Shown: positions 23,174-34,412, numbered from the stretch's first letter. The stretch: DNA of 64,000 nucleotides from Apodemus sylvaticus (GCF_947179515.1 NC_067477.1:132172465-132236464); one strand, 5' to 3'. Notes: generated by a model from the sequence alone, not told the origin. A program made the numbers and translations.

Positions 23174-23312
23174 GCCAGGTGTAGCGGCATGTATCTTTAG
23201 TTCCAGGTGGAGCTCTCTGAACTGGGGGCCAGCCTGGCCTGCATAGCAAGTTCCAGGGCAACTAGGGCTATACAGGGAGAACCTGACTCAAAACAAAACC
23301 AAAACCAAAAAA
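23174..23312 (+). mobile_element. B1 SINE, internally shortened
   Basis: gccaggtgtagcggcatgta start and ggccagcctggcctgcatag middle, with an A-rich tail. Confidence 0.82.
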
Positions 23313-24127
23313 CTTTGCAGGATTTAAAAAATAAAATCATGCCCTTCCCTCTTCCGCCCCCTCCCCCAAAGCCCCTAGGAACCACCCAAAAGTTGATCAA
23401 CCAGAGGGATGAACATGGACCTGGAAATCAAGGATAGCCTGGGCTACATAAGACCCTTCTTAACACAGAAGAATGTTTAGCGAAGCCTGGCACAGTGCAC
23501 CCTGGAGAGCAGGGAGGAGGAAGGAGGGTCTTCTGGGAGGACTATTGACCAGGCAAAGAGCTATGGTAGAGTCAGCTGACTGTGAGGACAAAGTAGGGAT
23601 TCCTGGAGATGGCTTCTTTCTCCCTGTGACCTCCACGGCTTCTGGGAGCATTTCCTCACCTTTGAAATGAGAACAGTGACCCAGCCCCAGTTAAGGACCT
23701 TAGGAAGAGACTTATTAACATATGTAAAGCCTTAGTTTAGGGCTGGGTTTCAGTATCTTTATAGAGGATGCTATTAGAATTTCCAAGGCTTTCCTGGAGC
23801 CCAGTGGGCTTGAGGTGGGGGTGGGGGAGCAGAGCTGACACACTAGGGTCACCAGTACCAGCTGGCGGGCCCTCACGGCTCCCAGTCACAGCCTCTAAGC
23901 ATTATCCCTGAGAGCAACTAAGGATTAGCACAACTGGAGAAACTGAGGCTCAAACAGACTGCTTCAGGTCATCCAAGGCAGCACCTGGGGACCCTTCTTC
24001 CTGATGGCTGGGAGTCCCAGCTGTTTCCACTTGCAGTAACACTCTGCGCTCTGGGCCGAGCGGTCCGAAGGAAGCCCCCAAAGGCAGTGCATATGGAGGC
24101 AGAAAATTGAGGGCAATTTACGTATTT
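23313..24127. other. Intergenic sequence, nothing recognised
   Basis: Short frames only. No repeat or RNA gene recognised. Confidence 0.45.
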
Positions 24128-24347
24128 GCTTTTTAAATTTTTATCATTTTCCATGTGAGTGCTTATCTCCATGTGTGTCTGTGCACCACATGTATACAGT
24201 GCCCTTGGAAGCCACAAGGGGGCACTGGTTCCCCAGACCTGGAGAATTACATACAGAGTTGTGAGTGGCCATGTGGGTGCTGGGAGTTGAGCCCTAGTCC
24301 TCTGGAAGATTAGCCAGTGCTCCTGACAACTGAGCATCTCTCCAGCC
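24128..24347 (-). mobile_element. B3-type SINE
   Basis: Reverse-complement order: T-rich start, catgtgtgtctgtgcaccac, gggtgctgggagttgagccc, and aactgagcatctctccagcc, the head complement. Confidence 0.88.
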
Positions 24348-24394
24348 TTGGGTTTGTTCTTAAAATTAACTAATTATTTTGTTTGGGGATGTTT

Positions 24395-25480
24395 GTTGTT
24401 GGCTGGTCTCAAATTCACAGCAATGCCCCCTCAGCACCCCCCTAAACCCCAACCCCAGTGCTGGGGTTTCAGGTGTGAGCTACTCTGGCCATCACTTTTG
24501 GTTCTGTGAGCCGTGGTCTCATCGAGGTGGCCTTGAACTCACTGTACTAACAGCTTGTGCCACACCCGGCTTAAAAGTTATTTTTTCTGGGTGGTGAGAT
24601 TGGAAGCAATTACTACTTACTTACAGCCTTACCACTGTTACTGCCTAGCTTTTTACATCCTGAATTTCAGCTTGCAAGCAGGATTTAAGAAAAAAAAAAA
24701 AGTCTCACTCTGTAGCCCAGGTTGGTCTGGAACTTCCTCTGTAGACTAGGCTAGCCTTAAACTCGGGACTCTGCCTGCCTCTGTCTCCCAAGTGCTGGGC
24801 TTAAAGCTGTGGACCGCCATGCCAGGTTTAGCATGCCATAATTTAAAAAAATATTTATTATTACAGCTATTATTATTTTATATCCTTTACTTTATGTATA
24901 TGAGTGTTTTGCCTGTATGTATGCATGTGTACCGTGTCTGTTTCCAGCGTCAATGAAGGCTCCAGGAGGGGGTCAGATTCTCTGAAATTGGAATTCAATA
25001 GATATTTGAGGTTTTTTTTTCTCTAAGACAAGGTTTCATGTAGCCAAGGCTAGCCTTGAACTCACTAAGTAGCTAAGGATGGCCTTAAATATCTGATTGT
25101 CCTGCCTCTGCCTTCTAGAGGTGAGTGCAAGGTACCACACTAACTGCAGAGATCCAACCCAGGGTAGGCAAACACCCCATATCCTTAGGACCCTAGATCT
25201 ACTTTTTGGTTATTAGGTATACAATTTAAAAGTTTTCTTTCTTGCCTCCGTCCCTCCTTCTTCCTTAGACTGAGTCTTGTTTGTCCTGGGACTCAGTTTG
25301 TAGCCATGGTCAGCCTTGAACTCCTAGCCTTTCCCCTGCCGTAGCTTCAGGGCAGGGTCTCTCAGGACCCAGTCTGGCCTTGGCCTAGCAATACAGCTCA
25401 GGATGCCCTTGAATTCCTGATTTTCTTGCCACTACCTCTCAAGACCAGCTGGAGTGAGTTCCAGGCTAGTCAAGAGAACC
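24395..25480 (-). mobile_element. Cluster of decayed B1/B3 fragments
   Basis: Four or more reverse-complement pieces: B1-like at about 24395-24570, a clearer B1 at 24690-24830 (tctgtagactaggctagcc, gtgctgggcttaaagctgtg), a B3 fragment at about 24875-24960, and B1-like at about 25015-25145 and 25240-25440. Exact borders are uncertain. Confidence 0.65.
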
Positions 25481-25516
25481 AGCCTCAATAAAACAATTCA
25501 TAAAATACCTAATTTG

Positions 25517-25590
25517 GCTAGGGATGTGACTTGACGGCGGAATGCTCGAATGCCTTAGACCTCGGTATCAAACAGCCCAAGCAAACAGAC
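25517..25590 (+). mobile_element. ID-like SINE fragment
   Basis: ggctagggatgtgacttgac followed by a tRNA-like segment. Strongly diverged, possibly part of a B4. Confidence 0.4.
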
Positions 25591-26320
25591 AACAAACCAT
25601 TCTATCATAGCACCTGAGTAGCCCTGAGCTCAAGTCATAGGTAGAGCTAAGCCCTGGCACACGCGGGCCTCTGGGGTTGACCAACCCGGTACGCATGGTC
25701 CGGTAGTGCCCCTCACTGGTGTTTGCCCCACAGGGCTGAAGCCATACGTGACCAACAAACCTGGACCCATTTGTCCCTAGCAGTACCACGGAACAGTGGC
25801 CACGTGTCCTGGGACTCTGACTGGTAAACCGATTGTTGGATATCCATACAATGGATACTTCTCAGCTACAGAAAGGGATGAGGGTCTGATGCCTGATATC
25901 CCATGAGCAAACCCGAAACCCTCATTTGTACACTCCCTAAAGACAGCAGCCATCGGTTTACTCTTTACCAGACACTGGGAATGCCCAGTGGGACAAAGGA
26001 CGGGCCCTGCCCCTCTGCTGGGTGCCAATGGGGGACCTGCCAGCCTGGGAATCACAGCAGGCTCTGCTCTGCCTCACCTTCAGTGTGTGCACCCCACAGC
26101 TGTACCTCTCAATTATCAACATAACAGGTGGCTGTGGATTTCTGCTGGGTCCCACCCATGTCTGGGTCTTGCTAGGTCAGGGTATACTGCAGGTGTGAAG
26201 TACTGGGATATTGATCTCACTGATTCTGAAGTCTCAGGGTCAGGGAGACTAGGTGGGAGTGATTATCAATGCACCTGCCTCCCCTCTCCCTCACTCCCCA
26301 CCCCTGCCAACACCGCCTTA
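25591..26320. other. Intergenic sequence, nothing recognised
   Basis: Overlapping frames of 65-121 codons on both strands, with no family resemblance. Confidence 0.45.
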
Positions 26321-26321
26321 T

Positions 26322-26420
26322 TTATTTTGAGACAGGGTCTCACTAGGACCTGAAGCTGGGTTATTTAGACCTGGCTGGCCTCGAACTTACAGAGACCTGA
26401 CTGTCTCTGCCAAACAGATC
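26322..26420 (-). mobile_element. B1 SINE fragment
   Basis: ttttgagacagggtctcact start and ctggcctcgaacttacagag middle. The 5' part is missing. Confidence 0.8.
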
Positions 26421-26521
26421 CAGCCTATGTGTCTGTCTTGAAGTGGACCCTCTGCCCATGTGTTAGTGGTACTGCTGGTGGCTGTGGGTGGGGCAGAGCT
26501 TTCCAGGTACCCTGAGCCTTA

Positions 26522-26605
26522 AGTGCTGGGGATATGGCTTGGTGGTAAGCACTGGCCCAACACTGACCAGGCTGAACCTGGGGGTCCACACCAGCACAGC
26601 GAGGC
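26522..26605 (+). mobile_element. ID-like SINE
   Basis: gtgctggggatatggcttgg head and tgaacctgggggtccacacc, a decayed tRNA-derived B-box region. Confidence 0.5.
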
Positions 26606-26789
26606 AGCAGCCAGCAAAGTGAAGCATTCTGCCTTCTTTCGGAGCCTGCTATGGCTGCTGGAGTTTCCAGTCCAGGCCCATTTCTCTTCTGGATAAAATA
26701 GGCCCTGAGCCCAGTAGAGGGGGCACAGGCTGCCCACAGCTGGCCTGGCCTCCTGCAGAGGGTCACTGAGAATTCTGTGTTTCATCAAA

Positions 26790-27240
26790 TATTGCTGGGC
26801 TACAGAGTTTTATTTGAAAATAATTTTAATTAGTCGGAAACTAGGAGTTTAATAAATGGAAAACAGAGAACTTTCCAAGGCCGCAGCTGGGAAACACTCG
26901 CTTTTTAAAATAAAATTCCGCCTGGCTTCCCAGGTCGGCTGAGCACCCTGACGGGAGGACTCTAGTGCCAGACAGACCCACAAAGAAAACAAAGCGTATT
27001 TTTAGAGAAATATTTTAAACTTGTGTCAATGATCTCAGGAGTTTCCTTCCCCGTCTGTCCTGGTCCTTACATCTTTCCTCTATTTTGGGGTGACCGCTCC
27101 GGGTGAAGGAGGAGTATCTGGCAGGAGCTATTTCTGCCCAGATGAGAATAAAAGGCCCCTCCCTCAGCCCCCAGAGAATGAAGTTTGTTGCTAAAAATGT
27201 CCCTGCAGACAGCAAGGGGCCGTGAAGCTTAGCTTTGGCA
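26790..27240. promoter_or_regulatory. SINE-free AT-rich candidate conserved noncoding element
   Basis: Dense in short developmental-type motifs: ttttaattag (homeodomain core) near 26822, aaacaaag (SOX/TCF-like) near 26986, and gtatttttag (MEF2-like) near 26997. No repeat or frame of note. A regulatory role is inference. Confidence 0.3.
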
Positions 27241-27429
27241 GGTGTGCCCAGCAATGAAGGTGGCTCTGGGGTCCCTGCAGGCTTGGGGACCGTGGTCATC
27301 CCCCACCCAGCAGGAAGCAGATGGCAGCCTGGCAGCTATTTCCGGGTTTTGAAAGCAGTTTTTAACTTGAAAGAGGCTGATAAGGAGGCTGCTTTTCCTT
27401 TGTAGGTGTTGGGAGCCCTCCTCCCCCTG

Positions 27430-28130
27430 CTCCTCCCCGGTGAAGACACACCCCAATACCACTGCTAACACATCGCGGCCCTAAACACAACCTGAACATT
27501 CCTCCTCATACACTGCAGGCCCCAACGCCTTGCCCCTACAGCCACATACAGACACGCCCAAACCCACATTCACTTACCCAGCAGGACATAGGGCGCACCC
27601 GCTGGAGCAACACACGTGTACTCACATTTACACACCTGCACACGCCCATCCCTCCCCCCCCTCCCGCACCACAACACCCATACCCTAGCAGAAACACCCA
27701 CAGGACCCCAGGCCCACTCTGAAACTCTACAACCCTACATACACGGCACAAACCCAAATCCACACTGGGTCACACACAAATCCACACACCCCTCCACAGT
27801 CAATCTGACCATCACAAGAGACACCCACATCCATTGTCACCCAGAGACCCTTATACTCTGCATACACACACGGTGTCCAGAAACACATCCCCACCAACCG
27901 TTCCTGCATCCATCAGACACATCACAGACACAGATCCCTGAACACTGCACAGGTCCACACCCACAAATGCCTGCCTGGACAACCATAGGACACCCAGAAC
28001 CTACAGACACAAATCCACCTCCCACACGGCACCCCCACACACCCCTTCCTTCAGAGACAACCCGCCAAGCACCCCCACAAACACTCTGGCTGTCTTCCTG
28101 CGGGCCTCAACTTCCTCCTTTTGTTCCTCC
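27430..28130. repeat. Degenerate CACA/CCACAC-rich tract, G-poor on + strand
   Basis: About 700 bp made largely of C and A, with recurring cacac, cacaccc and acatcc words but no clean period. It produces a 221-codon + frame rich in His, Pro and Thr, which is a composition artefact. Confidence 0.7.
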
Positions 28131-28183
28131 TCCTCTGGCTTGCTATGCAGCCTCCGGGATAATAAACGTTGAAATGAGACGGA

Positions 28184-28275
28184 GCTGGGCGTTGTGCGGC
28201 ACACCTGTGGTCCCAACTCCGCTGGAGGCCGAGGCAGGAGGATCTGCCGTTACCCAGACCAAGCAGGCAAAGAGT
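28184..28275 (+). mobile_element. B1 SINE fragment
   Basis: gagctgggcgttgtgcggca start and ggaggccgaggcaggaggat middle. This is the last recognised SINE before the Zfp36l2 region. Confidence 0.65.
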
Positions 28276-29464
28276 GGGTAAGGGCTTGCCTGGACTCCAT
28301 CCAACAGCTGGCCAGCCTGAAAGGGCTGCAGAGACCCAACTTCCGGTTTTAAAAACCACTGGGTGCGAGTCATATCCGCCTTCGTTTGTCACCACGAACT
28401 AAGCGGGAGGACAGTAGTGGTACCGGCAGGTGGCTTCCCCCCAGGTTTGGTGTTCCCCAGCAGGCTCTCTGTAGACACCCACCCCAGGGCTTTCCTGAGA
28501 CCCTTCCTCAGGAGCAGGCCCGGCAGTTGCAAGAGCCTGTCCAGCATCTGTCTTCGCGGCATCAGGGCCCTTCCAAGGCTAGCCCGCTGCCCTCCGCATC
28601 TTCTCACAGCTCCACGCAGAGCTTCTCAGTGTGTGTGCTGCTTTTCCATGGATAGCAGGAGCTTCAGACAGCAGGGCGGAAGCCCCGCACTTGTACACGT
28701 TCCCTTCTGGAATGATCTATAAGGTGGTGTATGCTGTCAGCGGGAGGGCTTCTTGGAATCACTCGGGTCTGGGCCCAATCTAGATCCAGCCTCGGGCCTC
28801 TGTGCTTTTAGCCCCACGCGGTAGCCTGTGGTGGCTAGTCCTCCTTGCAAGTTTTACTTCGAGGTCCTGGATCTACAAAAACACTGCCCTATGGGTATTC
28901 AAGTAAACACTTGATTCTGGGCGCTGCACAGGCACGGTAACCCAGCGCCCAGTGACGTGTGGGTGAGAAAACGCGTGGGTGAATGCCCACCGCCTCTCCT
29001 CTCCACACTCCAACACTTTTAAAACGTCAGAGCCCTAGCTCTGGGCTTTCAGAGCAGTTTTTAAAAATGAATGTGGCTTACCCCAAAGAGAAGTCCAACA
29101 TTCCAGCTGATCAAAAGTACTTGTTTAGAAAAATAAGTTTGAGAATGAACTGGAAACACGGTCTTTGAAATGAAGCCTCTCCACTGTGGAGCTGTTTCCT
29201 CCCCACTGCATTCTTTATGGCCTGGAGGCCTCAGAGCTGCAGGGGCTTCACCCAGCCCCAGGCCTTCTTGGCCTCTGGCTCCCTCCACCCCCCCAAGGCC
29301 CAGCATCTGGGACAACTTTGAAACTGTTTGGCTGCAAGCACGCGCCCCCCCCCCCCCCCCAAAAAAAGTCCTCTCCAGTGATCACCAACTCCATCTTCCT
29401 TAACTGGAAACAGCTGTTCAGCTTGCCTCATTCCTCAGACAGCCCCGCCCCCTGCCCCCAGCTG

Positions 29465-29471
29465 TGAGTCA
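29465..29471. promoter_or_regulatory. AP-1/MAF-type site
   Basis: tgagtca, an exact AP-1 core, within ctgtgagtcacagcag, which also resembles an extended MAF half-site. About 0.9 kb beyond the Zfp36l2 poly(A) site. Confidence 0.35.
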
Positions 29472-30023
29472 CAGCAGACCCTGGCCAAGGCAGGGGCAAC
29501 TAGACGGGGCAAGGATTGGTTGATGGAGCCCAGCTGTTGTCGATAAGAAAGCAAACTCCCTCTATGGGGGTAGGGGAGAAAAATCTAACTGTCCTATTAG
29601 TTCAAAAGATTGTTTTAAAACGAGCAGGATGAAAACCAACCACCAACAACAAAAAACCAAAAGCACAAATGACTTTTATTTCATAAGCTTTGGGAGCCAG
29701 GCAAACCAAGGCAGGCTTGTTTGCCTTTGGTAGAAGCCTGGGTGAATTTGCTTCTGGCCTCCTCTTCCTTCTGCATAAATAGCCTGACTGTGCTCATTCC
29801 CAGAGGAAGCTGTCTGTGTAAACAAACATCACCCAGATAGAAGTTTAACCGGCTTAATCTTCCTTCCTCCCTCTCTGAAGGACATAACCCAGCTTCCCAA
29901 AGTCCAAGCAAACCCCCTGCCCAGCTCCCAGTGCCTGGCCCCAACCTCCCCGTGCAGGGTGCAGGCTACAGGCCCTGGTCAGGCATACTAGAGAAAAATC
30001 GGACCTTCAGCAGCCAGAGCAGC

Positions 30024-30046
30024 CACGTGACCCGCTGGGTGACTCA
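30024..30046. promoter_or_regulatory. Paired CACGTG E-box and AP-1 site
   Basis: cacgtgac starts at 30024 and tgactca lies at 30040-30046, 10 bp apart. Both are exact cores. They sit about 0.3 kb downstream of the Zfp36l2 poly(A) signal. Confidence 0.35.
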
Positions 30047-30357
30047 CAGGCCGGCCACACCCCTTGCGGTCTCCCGCCAGGCCCTGCCACCAGCCAGTCA
30101 GCCAACACTGGGATGCATCTTATTACCAAAGGGAACAGCTAACAAATGCCCTTGACAGCCAAATAATTACTTTCTTCCAGCTGAAAGGTCTTGCTATAAA
30201 ACAAACACAGGTACAAGTGGATGCAGGCTCTTTTGAGACCTGCCAGCTCCCCACCTCGACACACCCCTTCCCAGACTTGCTGAGGCCTTGGGAAGCCAGA
30301 CCTAGTTTAAAACAAAACAAAAACCCCTCACTACTCAAGAGCTTTTTTCCAAAAAAT

Positions 30358-30363
30358 TTTATT
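30358..30363 (-). terminator. Zfp36l2: Zfp36l2 poly(A) signal
   Basis: AATAAA on the minus strand (tttatt on +). Cleavage is expected near 30335-30345, giving a 3'UTR of about 1.85 kb. The T/A-rich sequence upstream and the change in composition beyond fit this as the distal end. Confidence 0.75.
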
Positions 30364-31345
30364 GGGGGGAAACTACAAAACATTTACAGTACAATGTTTA
30401 CAGTCACAATTTGTAGTGAACTGATTCCCCAAAATATATTACAACTCAAGTTGACTCTATCTTGTTACATTCAGAAACCTACTTGTGTCAAAGTAGACCA
30501 GAGTACACACGTGTGCTCCAGCTGCACCCACACACACTAGACAGCTTGGAGACATTCCTGCCTCTTTACATTGAAAAATAAGAGTACAAGTTTTGGACTG
30601 TCATTAAACAAGGCATATTCAGGTACCTCCAACATTTCAGCGCCAAGACGTGGCCTCTTCACTTCATAGCTATATTAAAAAAAAGTGGTAAAAAAATCTT
30701 TTCTTTTTGTGCAGTTGAACCCATCTGACATTCAAATTCTCAAGCACTAATGAAATACTTATTTGGTTGAGGAAGGTTTAAGGCAAGCTCGGGCCCTGTG
30801 CAGGCACTGAGACCATTTCCCCTGTTATTGCTACATGTCTTTATACTCAATGTCACAGTGGAGCTGAGGGGACAGGAAACGTTCTTTCCTTGCTGGTTTA
30901 TAAAGCTGGGACTAGAGAGGCATGCCACATGTGAGCCGGACTGCAGAGTCTGTGGTCATTCTCTCTCTCTAAAGTTGGATGGGCTACAACCATTATACAT
31001 TCTAAGAAAAACTCAAAATGTTCCTCAAACTACTTCCACAGCATCAAGATAGATTTCTGTAAAGAAACCATGCAATCTTTCGAAATTTACGTAAACAAGG
31101 AAAGAAATTAATGAAATAAATATTACATACAATCTCTTAAATTAAGATTTTTTACTCATTTACAATAAAATAACCAAGTGAAGTTACAAAAGGCATATAT
31201 TACTGTGAAAAGAACACACTCCACATTTTGCCGATTAATAATGGCAATTATAATTTAACATAATAAAAGAATATATATCTATTGCTTTCATCATACTTGA
31301 TAAATACAGTATGAACACCATCTAAATGTATACTTTTCACAAGAT

Positions 31346-31354
31346 AATAAATAA
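31346..31354 (-). promoter_or_regulatory. Zfp36l2: UUAUUUAUU nonamer (ZFP36-family binding site)
   Basis: Exact match, on the minus strand, to the preferred RNA site of tandem CCCH proteins, in the 3'UTR of a gene encoding such a protein. Confidence 0.7.
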
Positions 31355-32190
31355 GTTAAATAGTTTTTCATATTGAGTTGTGGTGCAGTGGTGCGGATCA
31401 ACTCAAAACAGCTAAAAATGAAACACTTACGTCCCAACAACTACGAACTGAGCTCTGCCCAAGGCTTCCAGAGAGCAGAGGAAATGGTTCTAAGCTAAAC
31501 ACCCACTAAGTGGTGGCAAAGAGCCTGTTATCAAACTTTGGAATGCAAGGGCTCCCCCACCCCCAGACATACAGAACTTTGTTAAAAAAACAAAAACAAG
31601 GTAAACAACCACCACAAAGGAGGCTGAGAGCTACTTGTATCAAGGCATGTTCTTGGCGTTATTTTGAATTCTAGAAGCTTATAGTTTCGGGAGGTGGCAG
31701 CCGGCTGGCTCACACTGGTCTTGGAACCCCTTCCAAGGTAAGAGTTCTCACATCTGGACTGTAACTAAGGCTTTCGAGTGAAAGAAGAGATGGAATGGTG
31801 GTCGGTAGCTGCTGGTGCTGGGCTGATTTTTTTTTTTAAAACTAGAGTTTCAAACTCATCTGAGACCTAAACATGTGTTTGGCATCTTTTGTTCTTTCCG
31901 CATCACAACCGCCCTGTTGTGAATATTTTGTTCATCCATACGAAAAAGTTCGTTGGCCTTTATCTTTTATCTCAACAAGAACAAAACTTTGTAATAATAA
32001 TAATAAAAATAATAATAAAAAAACAAAAATGAAACGAGAAAACCGAAGAGGGTAGGGGCGGAGCCCCTCCCGGCAGAGTTCGAGTCCAAGTGCTCGGAGG
32101 GTCTGCAAGGCTGGCTGCGGCAGTGTCACCCCCCCCCAACCGGTGGCCCCTGATGCGTCTTTCCCAACCCCTCGCGGGCGCCCCCTTGCC

Positions 32191-34136
32191 TCAGTCGTCG
32201 GAGACGGAGAGGCGGCTGAAGATGGGCAGGCGCCGGCCGGGGTCCAGGCTGGGGGACTCGGAGCCGCTGAGGCTGCCTGAGCTCAGAGAGCCGCTCAGGT
32301 AGCTGTCGCGGTCCGACAGCGAGTCCGGGGGGCTGGGGGGCGCGTCGAACACGGGCGACTCGGACAGACGGCGCGGCAGCTGGAAGCCGAAGGGCGGCGA
32401 GGGCGGCGCGGGGGCCGCGGGGGGCTGTGCGGGGGCCGGCGCGGGGCCCGCCAGGCCCTGCTGCTGGCTGCGGTAGTAGGCGGCGGCCGCGGCGGCGAAG
32501 CTGTGGGTCTGGATGGCAAGCGGCGTGATGAGGCTGCTCAGCTCCGGGCCGAAGGCGAAGGCGTTGTTGGCGCCCGAAGTGGCCGAACAGGAGGCGCACG
32601 GCGCTCCGGGGGGCAGCAGGTCCTCCGCGCCCCCGGGGCCGTAGAGCAGCGCGGCGGCCGCCGCAGCCGCTGCCGCGGCGCAGCAGGTCGGGGCGCCCGA
32701 GGGCGTGGAGGCCGCCGAGGCGGAGGAGCAGGAAGAGGCCGAGGAGGAGCAGGAGGAGGCCGAGGAGGAGGGCGGCGGCGGTGTGCGCGACGTGGGGCTA
32801 TCGAGCAGCAGCGGCGACTCGAGCCCCCCCGGCGGCTGGTGGTGGCCCGACGGGAAGCCGGAGAAACTGAGGCTGTGGTGCAGCTTGGGCCGCGGCTCCC
32901 GGGCAAAGCCCAGGTGCAGCGCGTCGCGCGCGCCGAACGCTCGCAGGTCCCCCGAGGCGCCCCCCGATGGCGCGGGCCGCCGCTCGTCGGCGTTGTGGAT
33001 GAAATGGCAGCGCGGGCCGTAGGGGCAGAAGCCGATGGTGTGGAAGGTGCGGCACAGCTCCGTCTTGTACTTGGGGTGCCGAGTGAGGCTGCGCAGCTCG
33101 TGGAAGCCGTGCGCGAACTGGCACTTCTCGCCGTACTTGCACGTGCCGCTCTCCTCGAAGGGTCGGCACAGCTCCGTCTTGTAGCGCGTGGAGTTGATCT
33201 GGGAGCCGCTGCCCCCCTTCTGTTGCTGCTGCAGGTGCAGGAGGTGCTGGCTGCGCTCACCGTTCTCGCTGAACGAGCGGTCCCGGAATTTGCTCTCCTT
33301 GTTGACCAGCGCCGTGCCGCTGCCCCCTGAAGGCTCCTTGAGCTGGCCGTAGGAGGCCGGGCCGCCCGCGCCTGCGGGGACACAGCTGCCGCCGTTAGGG
33401 GCGCCTGGGAACTTAGGCGAGCAGCTGCCCGGGCTGGGCACGGGGTGGGCGAGCGCGTGTAGGTTGCTGGCGGAGTGGCGTCGCAGGAAGCCCGGAGTGA
33501 AGCTCGAGCTGGGGGCAGCAGCCACGGGCGTCCCCACCGCCTTCTTGTCCAGCATGTTGTTCAGATTGAGGTTTGCCAGGGATTTCTCCGTCTGCCAAAG
33601 GGAGGGGAGCGGGGACCAGTTGAAAATCGGATGGGGAAGAGAGTCGGGCTAACTGCAGAGTGAACGCCAGTCCCAACTGCACACTTGTTGGGCTTTCTTC
33701 TGGGTTCCAATTCAGCCTCCACTGCTTCACTCGCAAAACGCAGGCCGGAGAGAGTGGAGGACGCCCACCCCGGCCGCTCCGGGTCTAGCCATGTGATCCT
33801 GGGCCCGTGGCCACGGGGTGGGCGGCGCAAACACTGTCCGGGAAGTCCCGACAGCGTGGCCGCGGTCGGTTCGGGAGGAGCTCGGCTGCTCCAGCAGCTA
33901 CTCGCTCCCTCCCAGCTCTCCACGCCCACAGTCCCAAGCACACAGTGCTGCGAACTCCAGAACTTCCCTCCACCCGCAAAGTCAACTTGGAAGGGTCCCT
34001 CCCGCCCCAGCCCGGCCCGGCGGCTCAGTCTCGGAACTGCAAAGGGTTCCAGGCCGTCCGCCATCCTTTCCCGCTGCCGGCTTACCTTGCACAAGAAGTC
34101 GATATCGTAGAAGGCGGACAGAAGTGTGGTCGACAT
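32191..34136 (-). CDS. Zfp36l2: ZFP36L2 (TIS11D/BRF2), tandem CCCH mRNA-decay activator
   Basis: Two coding exons: 34136-34086 (17 codons, MSTTLLSAFYDIDFLCK, donor GTAAG) and 33591-32191 (466 codons plus stop, acceptor CAG), joined in phase around a 494-bp intron; 483 residues in total. Two CCCH fingers each show C-X8-C-X5-C-X3-H: C159/C168/C174/H178 and C197/C206/C212/H216. Each follows the RYKTEL/KYKTEL lead-in typical of the family, so RNA-binding residues are intact. The N-terminus has the short conserved TIS11 motif. RRHSAS and RDRSFSENG are candidate kinase/14-3-3 sites. The middle has Ser-rich and polyalanine tracts. The C-terminus (RLPIFSRLSVSDD) is the conserved CNOT1-binding segment. 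Known family role: binds AU-rich 3'UTR elements and recruits CCR4-NOT for deadenylation, acting in cytoplasm with nuclear shuttling. No truncation or frameshift seen. Confidence 0.98.
33592..34085 (-). other. Zfp36l2: Zfp36l2 intron 1
   Basis: A single 494-bp intron with GT donor (34085-34084) and CAG acceptor (33594-33592) preceded by a pyrimidine-rich stretch on the minus strand. It splits the coding region after residue 17, the position used across the TIS11 family. Confidence 0.93.
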
Positions 34137-34390
34137 TTTTCTGGGTCCCGTAATAGTCGGAACAGCAAGCAGGGAGGTTGGGAGGAGCCCTTGGTGCGGC
34201 GCGGCTAGAACCAAGACGAATAACGGGCGAGGGGCAGGGAGGGACGGAAAGTTTCGCTTGCGGGGCCGAGGAGGAGTGAGGAGGCCGCGGCGCGGAGTGG
34301 GGGGCAGAGGAGAAGCGAGAGCGCAGCGCGGCGCGGCGCCCCGGCCTGCCCCCCGCGCAAGCCGTCGCCAGCTCGCGGACTGGTGGAACT
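34137..34390 (-). other. Zfp36l2: Zfp36l2 5'UTR (predicted)
   Basis: About 250 nt, very GC-rich, between the TATA-predicted start and the ATG. I see no upstream ATG on the minus strand in this interval. The start ATG has A at -3. The transcription start is inferred from TATA spacing only. Confidence 0.6.
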
Positions 34391-34412
34391 CGGGAGACCA
34401 GAGAGCGCGCGC

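Larger units (their letters stand above)
28276..30335. other. SINE-free region 3' of Zfp36l2
   Basis: No SINE or supported exon. Holds a C16 homopolymer (29345-29360) followed by A7. AP-1 and CACGTG sites are listed separately. This is the proximal part of a gap of about 8.4 kb in recognisable SINEs that surrounds Zfp36l2. Confidence 0.45.
30340..32190 (-). other. Zfp36l2: Zfp36l2 3'UTR with AU-rich elements
   Basis: AT-rich and free of SINEs. On the transcript strand an exact UUAUUUAUU nonamer lies at 31346-31354, UAUUUAU at about 31112-31122 within AATATTTATTT, and UAUUUAU at 31300-31306. Several single AUUUA pentamers occur too. A UUA-rich tract lies at 31991-32025. These are the sites that ZFP36-family proteins bind, so autoregulation or cross-regulation of this mRNA is a natural inference. 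Labile, rapidly induced mRNAs typically have such elements. Confidence 0.75.

Noticed and set aside
27616..28281. 221-codon + open frame rich in His, Pro and Thr
   Set aside because: Produced by the G-poor CACA-type tract, which lacks stop codons by composition, and it ends in a B1 fragment.
32503..33330. 275-codon + strand frame opposite Zfp36l2
   Set aside because: Antisense shadow of the GC-rich coding exon. Its composition follows the codon bias of the real gene.
32538..33383. 281-codon minus-strand frame overlapping Zfp36l2 exon 2
   Set aside because: Alternate frame of the same GC-rich exon. The CCCH fingers and family C-terminus are in the other frame.
33561..34214. 217-codon minus frame spanning exon 1, the intron and part of exon 2
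   Set aside because: Read through the intron from a non-ATG start. Splice sites and the family N-terminus show the true structure.
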